Part shown: positions 34,401 through 43,142 of the stretch, piece by piece
Layout of the letters: every line of letters begins with the position of its first letter
Position numbering within the stretch: the first letter of the stretch is position 1
Assembly: GCF_035189165.1 (NCBI RefSeq)
Contig: NZ_CP045246.1
Location: 2,108,001 to 2,172,000 of the forward strand
Origin: Arthrobacter sp. JZ12
Lineage (GTDB): Bacteria; Actinomycetota; Actinomycetes; Actinomycetales; Micrococcaceae
Reading direction: 5' to 3'
Length of the DNA stretch: 64,000 nt
Position numbers and translations under genes: made by a program
The notes under the pieces: model-generated
The model's input: the letters and a program-made list of their open reading frames with translations, nothing else
Database searches by the model: none
What the model was told of the DNA's origin: nothing

Positions 34401-35758
34401 CCGCGACCGTAACTGCGGAAGGCCCCGGCTCCTGGGTTGCACGACGCACGCTCGGGGAAGGCGAAGGCGTAGGGTCGCTGGTGTCCTTCAACATCAACTT
34501 CACCACCCCTGACGGACGCACCGCAGACCCTGTGTCAGCATCCACGGACGGGTCCTCCCTGTACGTCTCCACGGACTCCGGACTGGTCGACTCAGCCTTT
34601 GCTGAGGCGAAGGTGACCAGCCCCGACCTGGTATCGAGCAGCACCCACGCGACTGATGCAGCCAAACTATTCGACGGCAATGCTGCCTCCTTCACGGACA
34701 CCCGTCTGCACAGCGGAGCCCACGCACTCACCTGGGACTTCGGGCACGGCGGCTCCGTGCAGCTCGACGCCGCCGAGATCCTCGTCCGTCAGGACGGCTT
34801 CGGGATCTCGCGCATCAAGGACCTGCGCCTCGAGGGCTCCAACGACGGCCGCACCTGGTCTCGTCTCACTCCGGCTCCGCCGAAGGGGACGCTCGCGTGG
34901 CAGCAATGGGTAATCCGAGATACCGCTCAGTACCGCTACGTGCGCCTCATCAATGGGGACATCATGGGAGTTGCCGAGCTGCGGCTGTACGGTGAGCACA
35001 CTCCCCCGACTGCCCCTATCAGTGGTGTGGCGATCAAGTCCTCCGGACCCGTAAGCAACTACGCGGTCGCAGGAGACACGGTGACGCTGGACGTCACGAC
35101 CCGCGAACCCCTTGAGGGTCTCACCGCGGTCGTCAACGGTGTGGCAGCCGAGCCCGTCGAAGCCGTCTTCACCCCAGTGAACGGGGATCCGCTCCGGCAG
35201 CAGGCATCCGTCCCCGTTTCTGAAGCGCAAGCCGGGTCAGATGTGACCTTCCAGATCAGCTACACGGGAGCATCGGGAGAACCGATGAGCTCAACCACCA
35301 ACGACTCATACGTGAGGCTCGGAACAACTCAGGGCCATCTGGGCGACGTTACCGCGAAGGCCAAGATGATCACCCTGACGGGTGCTGACGACACCTCCAC
35401 CGTCGCCCGCCCACGGAACCTGTTCGATAACAACCTCGCGACCGCCACCGATGCGCGCGTGGTGAACGGTTCTGCGGACATCATCTGGGACTTCGGTGCT
35501 GCGAAGGTCTCAGTCGATCGAGCGGAGCTGGCAGTGCGTCAGGACAACTTCGGTTTGACTCGCATCAGCGAGATGCAGCTCATGGGCTCGAATGACCTCA
35601 CCACCTGGACTCAGGTCGCCGGAACCCCGCAGAAGACCCTTCGCTGGCAGGACCTGCCGACAGGTGACGGGGCAGGAACCCAGTTCCGCTACCTGCGCCT
35701 GACCAACAGGACCATCCTCAACGTGGCCGAACTCAAGCTCTACGGAACGTTGCAATAA
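31457..35758 (+). CDS. Secreted multidomain polysaccharide lyase (alginate-lyase-like) with discoidin-type binding modules
   Basis: A 1433-residue secreted protein. The signal peptide ends PASAEE (about residue 55). Residues about 70-480 form an alpha-helical toroid-like alginate lyase superfamily domain (HADHLQNAQ-type start, AQALMYVMTGDETYRANAL, SQNRLWNQHLYGVIGMVAGA, NGGDVNGGLASVIREI). A beta-sandwich module (about 500-630) and a cadherin/He_PIG-like Ig domain (about 640-720, DGVLTWTPGAGAPAEDIL) follow. Three F5/8 type C (discoidin) modules are recognisable at about 790-930, 1055-1170 and 1300-1430, each with a GSND segment and a final LRLYG- or LKLYG-type strand. It should degrade a uronic-acid-containing polysaccharide outside the cell; substrate is not known. 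Promoter and hairpin terminator are visible. Confidence 0.85.
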   Translation: MRQFSIGGGGTDVAPERPSRASHRGRPRSSAKALLAGALTMIFGVGLLAPLPASAEETEQQALPAITETVSAEGFAHPGVGLTADHLQNAQAQVKAGVEPWASYYEAMAQTKYAARDYVAENQGPTDDQPKSDAYNQVSMRSMAHTDSLGALTQALMYVMTGDETYRANALHVIRTWSSLDPAKYQYFNDSHIHTGVPLYQFLTAAEILRATDPVNDSLDGYDLRWTERDQQRAEDNMVRPTIETFLFSQNRLWNQHLYGVIGMVAGAIFLDDPELYAERVEWFSVNATFEPTGTINGGDVNGGLASVIREIKANNPLNPYGHDFVQLVEMGRDQAHSEGDITTLTAIARMVNNQGTLLDPVHGTVSDAPDAVTPYAFLDNRLLEGADAFAQFMMGEEVPFIDVSGGSSKLSQAYRGRLRDMLSELYYQYSYVEGIDVATEAPFLAELHANSDGPLYYYGPKVENFWNPRGSDFTGAEYWAAFPAELAQQDVQVPPLADSAEVPVNRYGHVVGSDAKHMDSEEESFIRLQSKKDDATVAVRRMVWSDTKTTSLVGIRVRTKGHAVLQAKRTATSEPFAEISLPDTQGKWTYVWLDLDSRKIPSSQIGENILYLRAEGNTPQVDIAGVLSQANGILTPPVFAASPRLNLVAVAGEQLSHKISVTDPDSTPSLSLQGEPRGASINADGVLTWTPGAGAPAEDILVIATDGKSTTTLPVGITVAADRSGAIDTILADLQEPAHYTTSTWRPVEAARDAATAAIGTADTAGFYKLLEELRLAVESLEELNPRLSDGSLDFTRTATSPQITNSALATLTDGSNQTTWGDQRVLSAVLDFGPAYRVSADRFGFLARDTFTNRAEGTNVYGSNDNANWTLLTEQPNVGRDDEIEYINVREEVRDERFRFLKLQVDEPGVASDPLFPGIWTLSEFRIDGSRSEAVGIMDTVTVGSPDAVAGRVVAGDVVEVRFTGETGNTNVSTNILGKPATVTAEGPGSWVARRTLGEGEGVGSLVSFNINFTTPDGRTADPVSASTDGSSLYVSTDSGLVDSAFAEAKVTSPDLVSSSTHATDAAKLFDGNAASFTDTRLHSGAHALTWDFGHGGSVQLDAAEILVRQDGFGISRIKDLRLEGSNDGRTWSRLTPAPPKGTLAWQQWVIRDTAQYRYVRLINGDIMGVAELRLYGEHTPPTAPISGVAIKSSGPVSNYAVAGDTVTLDVTTREPLEGLTAVVNGVAAEPVEAVFTPVNGDPLRQQASVPVSEAQAGSDVTFQISYTGASGEPMSSTTNDSYVRLGTTQGHLGDVTAKAKMITLTGADDTSTVARPRNLFDNNLATATDARVVNGSADIIWDFGAAKVSVDRAELAVRQDNFGLTRISEMQLMGSNDLTTWTQVAGTPQKTLRWQDLPTGDGAGTQFRYLRLTNRTILNVAELKLYGTLQ

Positions 35759-35778
35759 GCCCGAACCCATCCCCCGAC

Positions 35779-35816
35779 ATGACGGCGGCTTCTGCTCCTG
35801 CGGAAGCCGCCGTCAT
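35779..35816 (+). terminator. Hairpin terminator after the lyase gene
   Basis: A 14-bp perfect stem (ATGACGGCGGCTTC and its complement) with a 10-nt loop lies 20 bp after the lyase stop. No T-tract follows. An ATG inside it is not a credible start for the next gene. Confidence 0.75.
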
Positions 35817-35853
35817 TCATGCCCCCAAGCCCGCACCTAAGGAGCTGGTAAGA

Positions 35854-37911
35854 ATGACCCACATCGAGTGGAAAACCAACGGCCTGTACATACGGCTGGC
35901 CGCACCCTCGGATGCTCCCATCTCACTGGAGTACCTGGCCCCGTCTACAGCGGACTCTTCACTGATCCGGGGCTCGCAGTCCCTAGTGGAACTTTTCACC
36001 TCGCGCGAGCAGCGCGGAAGGACAAGCCAGGGTTACGTCCGCTCGGCGGTGGGCGATCGGCTTCGCTACCAGGAACACAATGAAGGCACGTACGGGTCGG
36101 AGCAGGTCCTGACGATCCGTCAGCGCGACGACGACACAGGGCTGGAGGTTGAAACCGAACTCTCGGTGCCAGATGACGCAGCAGCCGTGACCGTGCAGCA
36201 CACCGTGCGGAACTCCTCTGACTCCACAGTCACCCTCACAGCCGTATCGTCTCTGTCCGTCGGCATCGGTGAGCACGAAGACATCGCCAATGAGCTCGAT
36301 CTGCTGTGGGGTGAAAGTGAGTGGCTGGCCGAAGGCCGGTGGCACGAGGTGCCGCTCCGGTCCGTTGTCCCCAGACTGGGACTGCCGATCCATGCCCAGA
36401 ACGGCCGCGGCCGGTACAGCCTTACCAGCCATGGCGCATGGTCAACGGGCGAGTTCCTTCCGATCGGCGTGATGACCGAACGCACCTCCGGCCTGGCGTT
36501 GGCCTGGGAAATCGAAACAAGTGCAGGATGGCATTGGGAGTTGGGACAGGGCCTCGACGGGCTCTACCTGAGCGCCCTCGGACCCACCGACATCGAGCAT
36601 CACTTCGCGACAAGCATCGCCTCCGGCGGACAGTTCACCTCTGTACCAGCCACGCTGGCGGTATCGTCGGCAGGCCGTGACGGGGTCGTAGCGGAGCTGA
36701 CTGCCGCACGTCGTGCACGACGGCGAGTTCGTCCCATCGATGCGACGCTCCCGGTGATCTATAACGACTTCATGAACACACTGATGGGCGATCCAACCAC
36801 CGAAAAACTCCTCCCCCTCATCCAGGCGGCCGCGGACGCTGGAGCCGAATACTTCTGTATCGACGCCGGCTGGTTCGCCAAGGATGCAACCTGGTGGGAC
36901 AAGGTCGGCGAATGGAGGGAGGACCCCGAGCGGTTCACCGGCGGTCTGCGCGCAGTTATCGATTCCATCCATGCACGAGGAATGCGCTCGGGACTGTGGC
37001 TGGAACCGGAAGTCATCGGCGTCAACAGCCCGATAGCCGACAGCCTGCCTCGCGAAGCGTTCTTTATCCGCCACGGTGAGCGCGTCGTGGAAGACCGCCG
37101 CTACCACCTCGACTTCAGACACCCTGCCGCCCGCGAGCACCTAGACCGCACCGTCGACCACCTCGTAGCCACCTACGGGATCAGCATGCTCAAACTCGAC
37201 TACAACATCAACCCAGGGGTGGGAACCGACCTCGACGCCACCGGGGCGGGAGAAGGGCTGTTGGGTCATACCCTCGCCTACCGGGACTGGTTGCTCTCCC
37301 TGTACGAGCGGCACCCCGACCTGCTCCTAGAGAACTGCAGTTCAGGTGCCATGCGGATGGACCAAAACTTGCTGGCGGTCACTCATCTCCAGTCCACGAG
37401 CGATCAACAGAACTACGAGCTGTACCCGCCCATTGCCGTCTCCGCTCCCCTAAGCCTGCTACCCGAACAGAGTGGCAACTGGGCATACCCCACCCCGGAG
37501 ATGACCCAGGAGGAAACAGTCTTCGCGATGGCTTCGGGCCTGGCCGGCCGTCTCTACCTCTCCGGATTCCTGCACACGCTCCGTCACGAGCAGCAACAAC
37601 TCGTGGCCGAAGCAGTGGCACTGCACAAGGCATGGCGCGGCAACCTCAGCCAGTCATCTGCGCGCTGGCCGCTCGGGCTGCCCGGGTGGGATGACAACAT
37701 CCTGCTGGTGGAACTCGAGACGGCAACCGATGCCCTAGCCGTCGTCTGGTCGCGCGGAAGCGGCGAGGAAATCGAGCTGCCCTACGCAGCGATGGATCAG
37801 GTTTACCCTGCTGCCGAACCGGCCTGGCGAATTCGGTACACGCCTCAGGGCCGTGCTCTGCTGGATGTCCCAGACGGGCGCTCTGCAAGGGTCTTCCGCG
37901 TCCGCCGATAA
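35854..37911 (+). CDS. GH36 alpha-galactosidase
   Basis: A 685-residue enzyme from MTHIEWKTNG, after AAGGAG; an upstream in-frame start lies in the terminator hairpin and is rejected. The N-terminal beta-supersandwich is followed by the catalytic barrel with AEYFCIDAGWFAKD, SGLWLEPEVI, nucleophile Asp449 in LKLDYNINPG and acid/base Asp503 in NCSSGAMRMDQ. GH36 enzymes remove terminal alpha-galactosyl residues. No signal peptide is seen, so it should act on oligosaccharides imported after the secreted lyase. It is transcribed after the lyase gene, possibly by read-through or from its own promoter. Confidence 0.92.
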   Translation: MTHIEWKTNGLYIRLAAPSDAPISLEYLAPSTADSSLIRGSQSLVELFTSREQRGRTSQGYVRSAVGDRLRYQEHNEGTYGSEQVLTIRQRDDDTGLEVETELSVPDDAAAVTVQHTVRNSSDSTVTLTAVSSLSVGIGEHEDIANELDLLWGESEWLAEGRWHEVPLRSVVPRLGLPIHAQNGRGRYSLTSHGAWSTGEFLPIGVMTERTSGLALAWEIETSAGWHWELGQGLDGLYLSALGPTDIEHHFATSIASGGQFTSVPATLAVSSAGRDGVVAELTAARRARRRVRPIDATLPVIYNDFMNTLMGDPTTEKLLPLIQAAADAGAEYFCIDAGWFAKDATWWDKVGEWREDPERFTGGLRAVIDSIHARGMRSGLWLEPEVIGVNSPIADSLPREAFFIRHGERVVEDRRYHLDFRHPAAREHLDRTVDHLVATYGISMLKLDYNINPGVGTDLDATGAGEGLLGHTLAYRDWLLSLYERHPDLLLENCSSGAMRMDQNLLAVTHLQSTSDQQNYELYPPIAVSAPLSLLPEQSGNWAYPTPEMTQEETVFAMASGLAGRLYLSGFLHTLRHEQQQLVAEAVALHKAWRGNLSQSSARWPLGLPGWDDNILLVELETATDALAVVWSRGSGEEIELPYAAMDQVYPAAEPAWRIRYTPQGRALLDVPDGRSARVFRVRR

Positions 37912-37924
37912 CGCCATACCGGAG

Positions 37925-37957
37925 AGCCGCCACCCTGTGAATAACGGGATGGCGGCT
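37925..37957 (+). terminator. Hairpin terminator after the alpha-galactosidase gene
   Basis: Arms AGCCGCCA / TGGCGGCT (37,925-37,932 and 37,950-37,957) extended by CCC/GGG form a stem with a 10-nt loop, 13 bp after the stop codon. It separates the sugar gene from the unrelated genes at 38,029-41,987. Confidence 0.7.
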
Positions 37958-38028
37958 TCGGATTCAGCAGCATCACGTGCCCACTTCTCGTGCTTACTGA
38001 GCTAGGGAAGGTCGCCCCTATAACCTGA

Positions 38029-39102
38029 GTGGAGATGCGGGAAGAGGTTGCCGGAAGGATTTGGGGAATCGTGCCAGATGTATGGGGGGCCAAGTGGTGG
38101 GACGCTTGGCAGGCCTTTGGAACCATTGGCGCTGTAGCCATCGCACTCTTGTTGGCGCTCTACGAAGGCGTACGGGCCCGTCGAGCGGAGAAGACGCTTA
38201 CTACTGAGCGACGGCAACGACTGGAGTCGGACAGGTTCGCAACAGCAGCCTTGGTCTCGGCGTGGGTGGAAACATGTTACGTACCGTCACCAGACGGAAC
38301 GCATTACCTTCGTCGGGGAACCCTTCACTTAGCCAATGAAAGCAACGAACCAGTATTTGACGTTCACGTGACCGTTGGAATTGGCCAACCTGCTACCCAA
38401 ATTGGCCCGCTCTCGGTTCCCACCCCAATCCCAGTACTCCCCCCTCGACGCCACCGTTCTTGGGACATATCACTTGGCTTATTGGCCTTTGGCGGAGGAC
38501 TGCAAATCCCCTCTGAACCCCTTGCGAGGGTTTGTTTTTCTGACGTCCAACAGGTCCGCTGGAAGCGTGATTTCCAGGGTCAGCTCAGCGAGTTAACCGG
38601 CGGGGAGCCGGACCAGAGGCCAAGCGAGGATGAAGGACTTCGACAACTGGGGGATCCCTTCAACTCCTTCAGTCCCATATGGACCGCCATGGCGTTCCTA
38701 GAGCTCATTCGACGCGACGACCCTCCGGCGACTGCTTCTGAATTGGAGCCCTACTACGCAGAGAACGCTACTGGTTGGAAAACACTTGACGACTCTGCCG
38801 TTCGAGCAATCGGCGAGGAACTCGCCGATTACGGCATGGCAGCGCACGTTTGGTACCCAGCGCCCCAGGTGGCGTATGTACGGCTGGTCCATGAGGAAGA
38901 CCAGAAGTTCCTTCCTTCTGCCGCTGGCTACGTTGAAGTTCGAGTTCAGATTATTACGCTCGTATTCTATGCAGGGCTCGGCTGGCGAATCTTCAGCGTC
39001 GGAGCCGGAGCCACCGAACCTGACTGGATTGAATTTCCTCCCGGCGCCATAGCAGACGATCCTCGGCAACCTGGTTCGACGGAAATGCCTCCATCCCGCT
39101 AA
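38029..39102 (+). CDS. Membrane-anchored protein of unknown family, paired with a DUF4365 protein
   Basis: A 357-residue protein with one N-terminal transmembrane helix (about residues 28-46, FGTIGAVAIALLLALYEGV), a basic segment (RARRAEKTLTTERRQRLE), then a mainly beta domain (HYLRRGTLHLANESNEPVFD, VLPPRRHRSWDISLG) and an acidic C-terminal half. This layout resembles small membrane proteins with an extracytoplasmic or cytosolic Ig-like sensor. No catalytic motif is recognised. The start is uncertain (GTG 38,029 or ATG 38,035). It lies 59 bp upstream of the DUF4365 gene on the same strand, and both interrupt a sugar locus, so they probably entered together. Confidence 0.7.
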   Translation: MEMREEVAGRIWGIVPDVWGAKWWDAWQAFGTIGAVAIALLLALYEGVRARRAEKTLTTERRQRLESDRFATAALVSAWVETCYVPSPDGTHYLRRGTLHLANESNEPVFDVHVTVGIGQPATQIGPLSVPTPIPVLPPRRHRSWDISLGLLAFGGGLQIPSEPLARVCFSDVQQVRWKRDFQGQLSELTGGEPDQRPSEDEGLRQLGDPFNSFSPIWTAMAFLELIRRDDPPATASELEPYYAENATGWKTLDDSAVRAIGEELADYGMAAHVWYPAPQVAYVRLVHEEDQKFLPSAAGYVEVRVQIITLVFYAGLGWRIFSVGAGATEPDWIEFPPGAIADDPRQPGSTEMPPSR

Positions 39103-39161
39103 CTCTTCAATCTCCCTTCTGATGAACCACCGATCCGGCTGAAGTATTTAGGACTAACCAA

Positions 39162-41987
39162 ATGACAGAAGTTCCGCACAAACTCGCCGCCGGCAGCATG
39201 GGCGAATCCGTAGCGCGAGTGGTATTTCAACGTATTGGTTGGGCTCCCCCGGCGAAGATAGACCAAGACATCGGCGACGATCTGATCACATTCGCACGCG
39301 ATCGGTCCGTCAGCGACGAGCCCTCGAAGACCTACGATCTCAGCGCACCAGTATTTTTGCAGGTGAAAGCGAGCTATACGGAGTACGACAAGCCAACTCA
39401 TACGGTGAACGGGAGAGAAGGCTGGTGGTTCTCCGAGTCGGACACTGACCACTTTGATCACTGGCTGATGTTCGGTCTTCCATACCTTTTGGTACTTGTC
39501 GACCTTACGAAGGAGCTTGCGTACTGGACCCACATCACCGGTTCTGAGATCAAGGCGACGGGGAAGGGGCGCAAGGTATTCGTGCCTTCCGACCAGCGCG
39601 TAGAGGAAGCATCACTTGAGGCGTTGAACGCGATAGCAACAGGGCATCGGTCATCGTCCTTGGAAGGCAGCGCTTGGGCGGGAGTGCTTGAGAACCTCGT
39701 GCCAGCGGCACGCCTTCGCAATGCCCTCGTCATGCCCCGTCTTGTCGCGCCACACCCCAATCGTCAGCCCAGCAAAATAAGCTACGAGCAAGCGACCGCC
39801 ATGCTTCTTCGCAACCGCATCAATGACCTTAGAGATGCTTCGGAGAAAGGCTTATGCCCGGCCCCCGACGCGTGGAAACAGCATCGGCAATGGGGCTGGA
39901 GATTCGTCGGTGCCCTCCGCACCCTGATAATGGACGAGGATCGTTCAGAGCTCGATGAACTGTCCTCTGCCTCAGCACCCAAGAGGCTGACGTTTGAGCG
40001 GGATGCCTGCAATATCGTCAGAGCTTGTTCAGCTCACGCCGAAGGACACACTGCTGAAGCAGTGCAGCTACTCGACGTGCGTCCTAACACCAAAATCGCC
40101 GATAGAGGATGGATGCATGCGCAGCGTGCACACATGCTCTTCGAGCTAAACGAATCAAGAGCAGCTGCCAAAGCCGCTCAGGACGCTCTGATCACGCTCA
40201 GATCTCTAGGAGGAGACCTTTCGGTCAGCGCAATTAGAGGCGGTTGCGCGGCAATTTTGTACTCCCTTGCAGAGCTGGGAACAGGTGATTTAGAGGGGAC
40301 TGTAGCCGCACAGGACAACGCCGTTTCTTGGTGGCGTGCACAGGACACAAGCTACGCTCTGACTACAGCGCTGAACGATAAATTTAGGGAGTGGTCGGAT
40401 GATGGTTCCGTCACGTTCAGGACGGTCGACCCTATAGATGAGCTGAACACGGCAGCGCTTAACGCCGCGTTCTCCGCCAACTGGAGCAGCTGGCGTCATC
40501 TTTCTTTTCTTATGGCTCAACTCGTACTCACCGGAACCAGGGATCCGGAGTTTGCTCAAGAGGCTCTGGCACTAATCGCCCATACCGGCCAGAAGAAGGC
40601 AGCAAAAGCGGCAGCACGTCGGCTATGGATTGGGGGGCCGCTAGATGCACTGCGAGGAGCCTCGTCGCGCTTAGCTGGAGAGGACTGGTCAAGGCGCTCA
40701 GAGGGTGCAGTCATGGGGATACTCGCCCATGGAGGTGACCTGCTATCACCGGAACTTGCAGACAGTGCGGTGGCCCGCATACTCGATGTGCTGCGAGCTG
40801 ATGGACCGGTCCGTCAGCTCGGTCACGAATGGGCCGATCGCTGGAGTGAGATTGGTGCCGCCCTTAGCAGGCTCCTGTCTGCTGCGTCAGAGAAGTCCCA
40901 CCGCGCTTGTGCCGACCTTATATGCTCCCACTTCGCAGAATCATGGGGGCATGCGACAGCTGCGATTCGCATAGCAACACATCTAGACTTTTCGCTTTTG
41001 GAAGGCGAAGTAGCCCAGAAGGTTTGTGATGTTGCCCTGATGCGCGACGATGCATGCCGTTACGAACTGCTTGAGATCCTTGCCCCGCAACTTCCGGCAG
41101 CGATGGAGATGTTGCGGAACTTCGCCAGTGACGGAGTAACGTCAGCTATTCACAGTCTTCTCGTGGTCGATCCAACCGCGGCCGAACATTATCAGCAGCT
41201 GGGCAGGTCTGCAGCAGTCGCGGTTGAGAAGGCAGTTGTTGCCGCGAGAGGCGTTGAAGGCAACCTCGTCTACAGCTACGGCGACTTCGATCACTTGCAT
41301 GACCTCGCTGTGGCAGCTTTGAAGACCGAGAACGATCAGCTTTGGGAACAAGTCCTATCCGCGCTCCATGCCAACGTCCTTCCGACGGACCAGTTGTTCA
41401 GAACTTTGGAACTACTCGCCATTCGTTTCCGAGACCTTCCTGATTTCGTTAGAAAGCGGGTCGCCGAGATCGCGCCAGAGCTGTCCGCGGTGAAGAGTCT
41501 TCTCGCTCACGACGCTGACTCTGCCCACAACGCTGGTTTCAGAGCGGCGCTGACTGCCCTTCAGATAGCTACTGGTCAGTTCACGGAGCATGAAGTGCTC
41601 ATCAGGCTCTTGCAGTTCCGGCGAGATGATCCAGCCAACTTCGCTAGACTTCTCAAATTCTGGAATAGCCCTCAGAAGTTATCTCTTCTAGCCACCCTGG
41701 CAGCTGACTCGAATCCGCAAGTGCGCGCCCATGCCGTTTACGCGCTAATCGACTTCGCAGACGAACGGGCTGAGAATGTAGATGAAATTGGCGTTTTAGT
41801 TGTGGTCGCACTAGGTCTAAGTGAGGGAAGCCTGATGCACAACGCTGCAGCATCAGCGCTCAATGCTTCGAACAAACAAGGCCTTCAGGAGGTTCGCGCT
41901 GTCCTGATGGCGCATCCATCCGCTCTGATCCGGAATAAGGTTGTACCCTCGCACTTGACCGATGATAACCGTGAGAGCGTAAGTTGA
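39162..41987 (+). CDS. DUF4365 nuclease-like domain fused to a long alpha-helical repeat region
   Basis: A 941-residue protein. Residues 5-160 fit DUF4365, a restriction-endonuclease-like fold: GSMGESVARVVFQRIGW, the acidic IDQDIGDDLIT (Asp39/Asp40) and FLQVKAS (Gln67, Lys69) form a plausible PD-(D/E)xK site, then the YLLVLVDLTKELAYWTHI motif. The remaining 750 residues are helical, TPR-like in the middle (RAHMLFELNESRAAAKAAQD) and HEAT-like at the end (NPQVRAHAVYALIDFADERA). Such a sensor-plus-nuclease layout is common in bacterial defence proteins. Its partner is the membrane protein 59 bp upstream. Function is inferred; DUF4365 proteins are poorly studied. Confidence 0.75.
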   Translation: MTEVPHKLAAGSMGESVARVVFQRIGWAPPAKIDQDIGDDLITFARDRSVSDEPSKTYDLSAPVFLQVKASYTEYDKPTHTVNGREGWWFSESDTDHFDHWLMFGLPYLLVLVDLTKELAYWTHITGSEIKATGKGRKVFVPSDQRVEEASLEALNAIATGHRSSSLEGSAWAGVLENLVPAARLRNALVMPRLVAPHPNRQPSKISYEQATAMLLRNRINDLRDASEKGLCPAPDAWKQHRQWGWRFVGALRTLIMDEDRSELDELSSASAPKRLTFERDACNIVRACSAHAEGHTAEAVQLLDVRPNTKIADRGWMHAQRAHMLFELNESRAAAKAAQDALITLRSLGGDLSVSAIRGGCAAILYSLAELGTGDLEGTVAAQDNAVSWWRAQDTSYALTTALNDKFREWSDDGSVTFRTVDPIDELNTAALNAAFSANWSSWRHLSFLMAQLVLTGTRDPEFAQEALALIAHTGQKKAAKAAARRLWIGGPLDALRGASSRLAGEDWSRRSEGAVMGILAHGGDLLSPELADSAVARILDVLRADGPVRQLGHEWADRWSEIGAALSRLLSAASEKSHRACADLICSHFAESWGHATAAIRIATHLDFSLLEGEVAQKVCDVALMRDDACRYELLEILAPQLPAAMEMLRNFASDGVTSAIHSLLVVDPTAAEHYQQLGRSAAVAVEKAVVAARGVEGNLVYSYGDFDHLHDLAVAALKTENDQLWEQVLSALHANVLPTDQLFRTLELLAIRFRDLPDFVRKRVAEIAPELSAVKSLLAHDADSAHNAGFRAALTALQIATGQFTEHEVLIRLLQFRRDDPANFARLLKFWNSPQKLSLLATLAADSNPQVRAHAVYALIDFADERAENVDEIGVLVVVALGLSEGSLMHNAAASALNASNKQGLQEVRAVLMAHPSALIRNKVVPSHLTDDNRESVS

Positions 41988-42140
41988 TCTTTCAGCCGGC
42001 GCCTACCAGTAGTGGCCGGCCACTTGGGGACCGATGCACTAGCCGCATTCTCTTCAGAAACGTGTGCCGAGGCGTGGGTGCGGTTCACTCACCAGATCGT
42101 TGCGATTTCACGATGCAGTATTGAGCGCTCGGGGACAATG

Positions 42141-42176
42141 AAAGCCGCCGTTCCCCGCGTAAGGAACGGCGGCTTT
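42141..42176. terminator. Bidirectional hairpin terminator
   Basis: Perfect arms AAAGCCGCCGTTCC and GGAACGGCGGCTTT with an 8-nt loop lie 16 bp after the stop of the minus-strand permease gene and 150 bp after the plus-strand DUF4365 gene. With A-tracts and T-tracts at both ends it can serve either strand. Confidence 0.85.
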
Positions 42177-42191
42177 CGCTTGAACGGATTG

Positions 42192-43142
42192 CTACTTCAG
42201 CGCACCGAGCGACACACCAGACTTCCAGAACCTCTGCATGGCCAGCATGAAGACAGCGAGTGGGATCACGGCCAGCAGCGAGCCGGTGATTACGAGAGCG
42301 GTGAAGTCGAACTCGCTGGCTGCGTTGGTCTGGCTCTGCACGAGCCAGTTGTACAGACCCAGGGACATGGTCCACTTGTCCGATCCCTGCAGCATGGTCA
42401 GGGGCAGGAAGAACCCGTTCCAGGAGCCGACGAACGCCAGCAAGAAGATGGTGGCGCCGGCGGTGGTCAGCATACGGACGACGATCTGGAAGAAGATTCT
42501 TACTTCACCAGCACCGTCGATTCGTGCTGCTTCGATCAGTTCCGGCGGGATCGCTCCCTCGATGTAGACCTTGGCGAGGTACACGCTGAAGGGCGATATG
42601 AAGGTTGGGATGAGGACCGCCCACACGGTGTTGACCAGTCCCACTTCGGAGAAGAGGAGGTACAAGGGCAAGGTGAGCATTGCGTAGGGGATGAGGAATG
42701 AGCCGATGACCAGTGCCAGGGAGAGCCGCTTGCCGGGGAATTCGAAGCGGGCCAGCCCGTAGCCGGCGGCGATCGCGATGATGGTTCCGACCAGCGAGCC
42801 AACGCCTGCGTAGAGCAGGGAGTTGAGAGTCCAGGTGATGAATACGCCGTTCTGGTACTCGAAAATCTGGCGCAGGTTCTCGAACAGATTGAATTCGGCG
42901 AACAGCAATCCGCTGGTGCTGATCATGTCTTGCTGGTTTTTCGTCGCTGAGACGATCAACCACCAGACCGGTGCAACCGAGTAAATGAGGAACAGCACCA
43001 GCCCGACTAGGACCAGCAGTCGGGAGGCGCGGCTCGATTGCGCGCCTGCGGGCAGGTCGTCGTCTGCTGGCCTCTGGCGCTTGATTTTTTTGCTTGCGAG
43101 GGCTGTCCCGCTCAACGGGGTGGCGGTTGTTGTCGGGGTCAT
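42192..43142 (-). CDS. ABC sugar transporter permease (MalG-type)
   Basis: A 316-residue inner-membrane permease with six helices. The cytoplasmic EAA loop is readable (PPELIEAARIDGAGEVRIFFQIVVRM). The N-terminus is polar and Lys/Arg-rich. With the second permease (overlapping start at 43,139-43,142) and the binding protein it forms a carbohydrate importer of the CUT1 family. No ATPase gene is in the locus, so a shared MsiK-like ATPase elsewhere is probably used, as is common in actinobacteria. Confidence 0.92.
   Translation of the reverse strand: MTPTTTATPLSGTALASKKIKRQRPADDDLPAGAQSSRASRLLVLVGLVLFLIYSVAPVWWLIVSATKNQQDMISTSGLLFAEFNLFENLRQIFEYQNGVFITWTLNSLLYAGVGSLVGTIIAIAAGYGLARFEFPGKRLSLALVIGSFLIPYAMLTLPLYLLFSEVGLVNTVWAVLIPTFISPFSVYLAKVYIEGAIPPELIEAARIDGAGEVRIFFQIVVRMLTTAGATIFLLAFVGSWNGFFLPLTMLQGSDKWTMSLGLYNWLVQSQTNAASEFDFTALVITGSLLAVIPLAVFMLAMQRFWKSGVSLGALK

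Noticed and set aside
35779-35853. Longer GH36 start at 35,779
   Set aside because: The ATG lies in a perfect terminator hairpin, while 35,854 has a good ribosome-binding site and begins family-like sequence.
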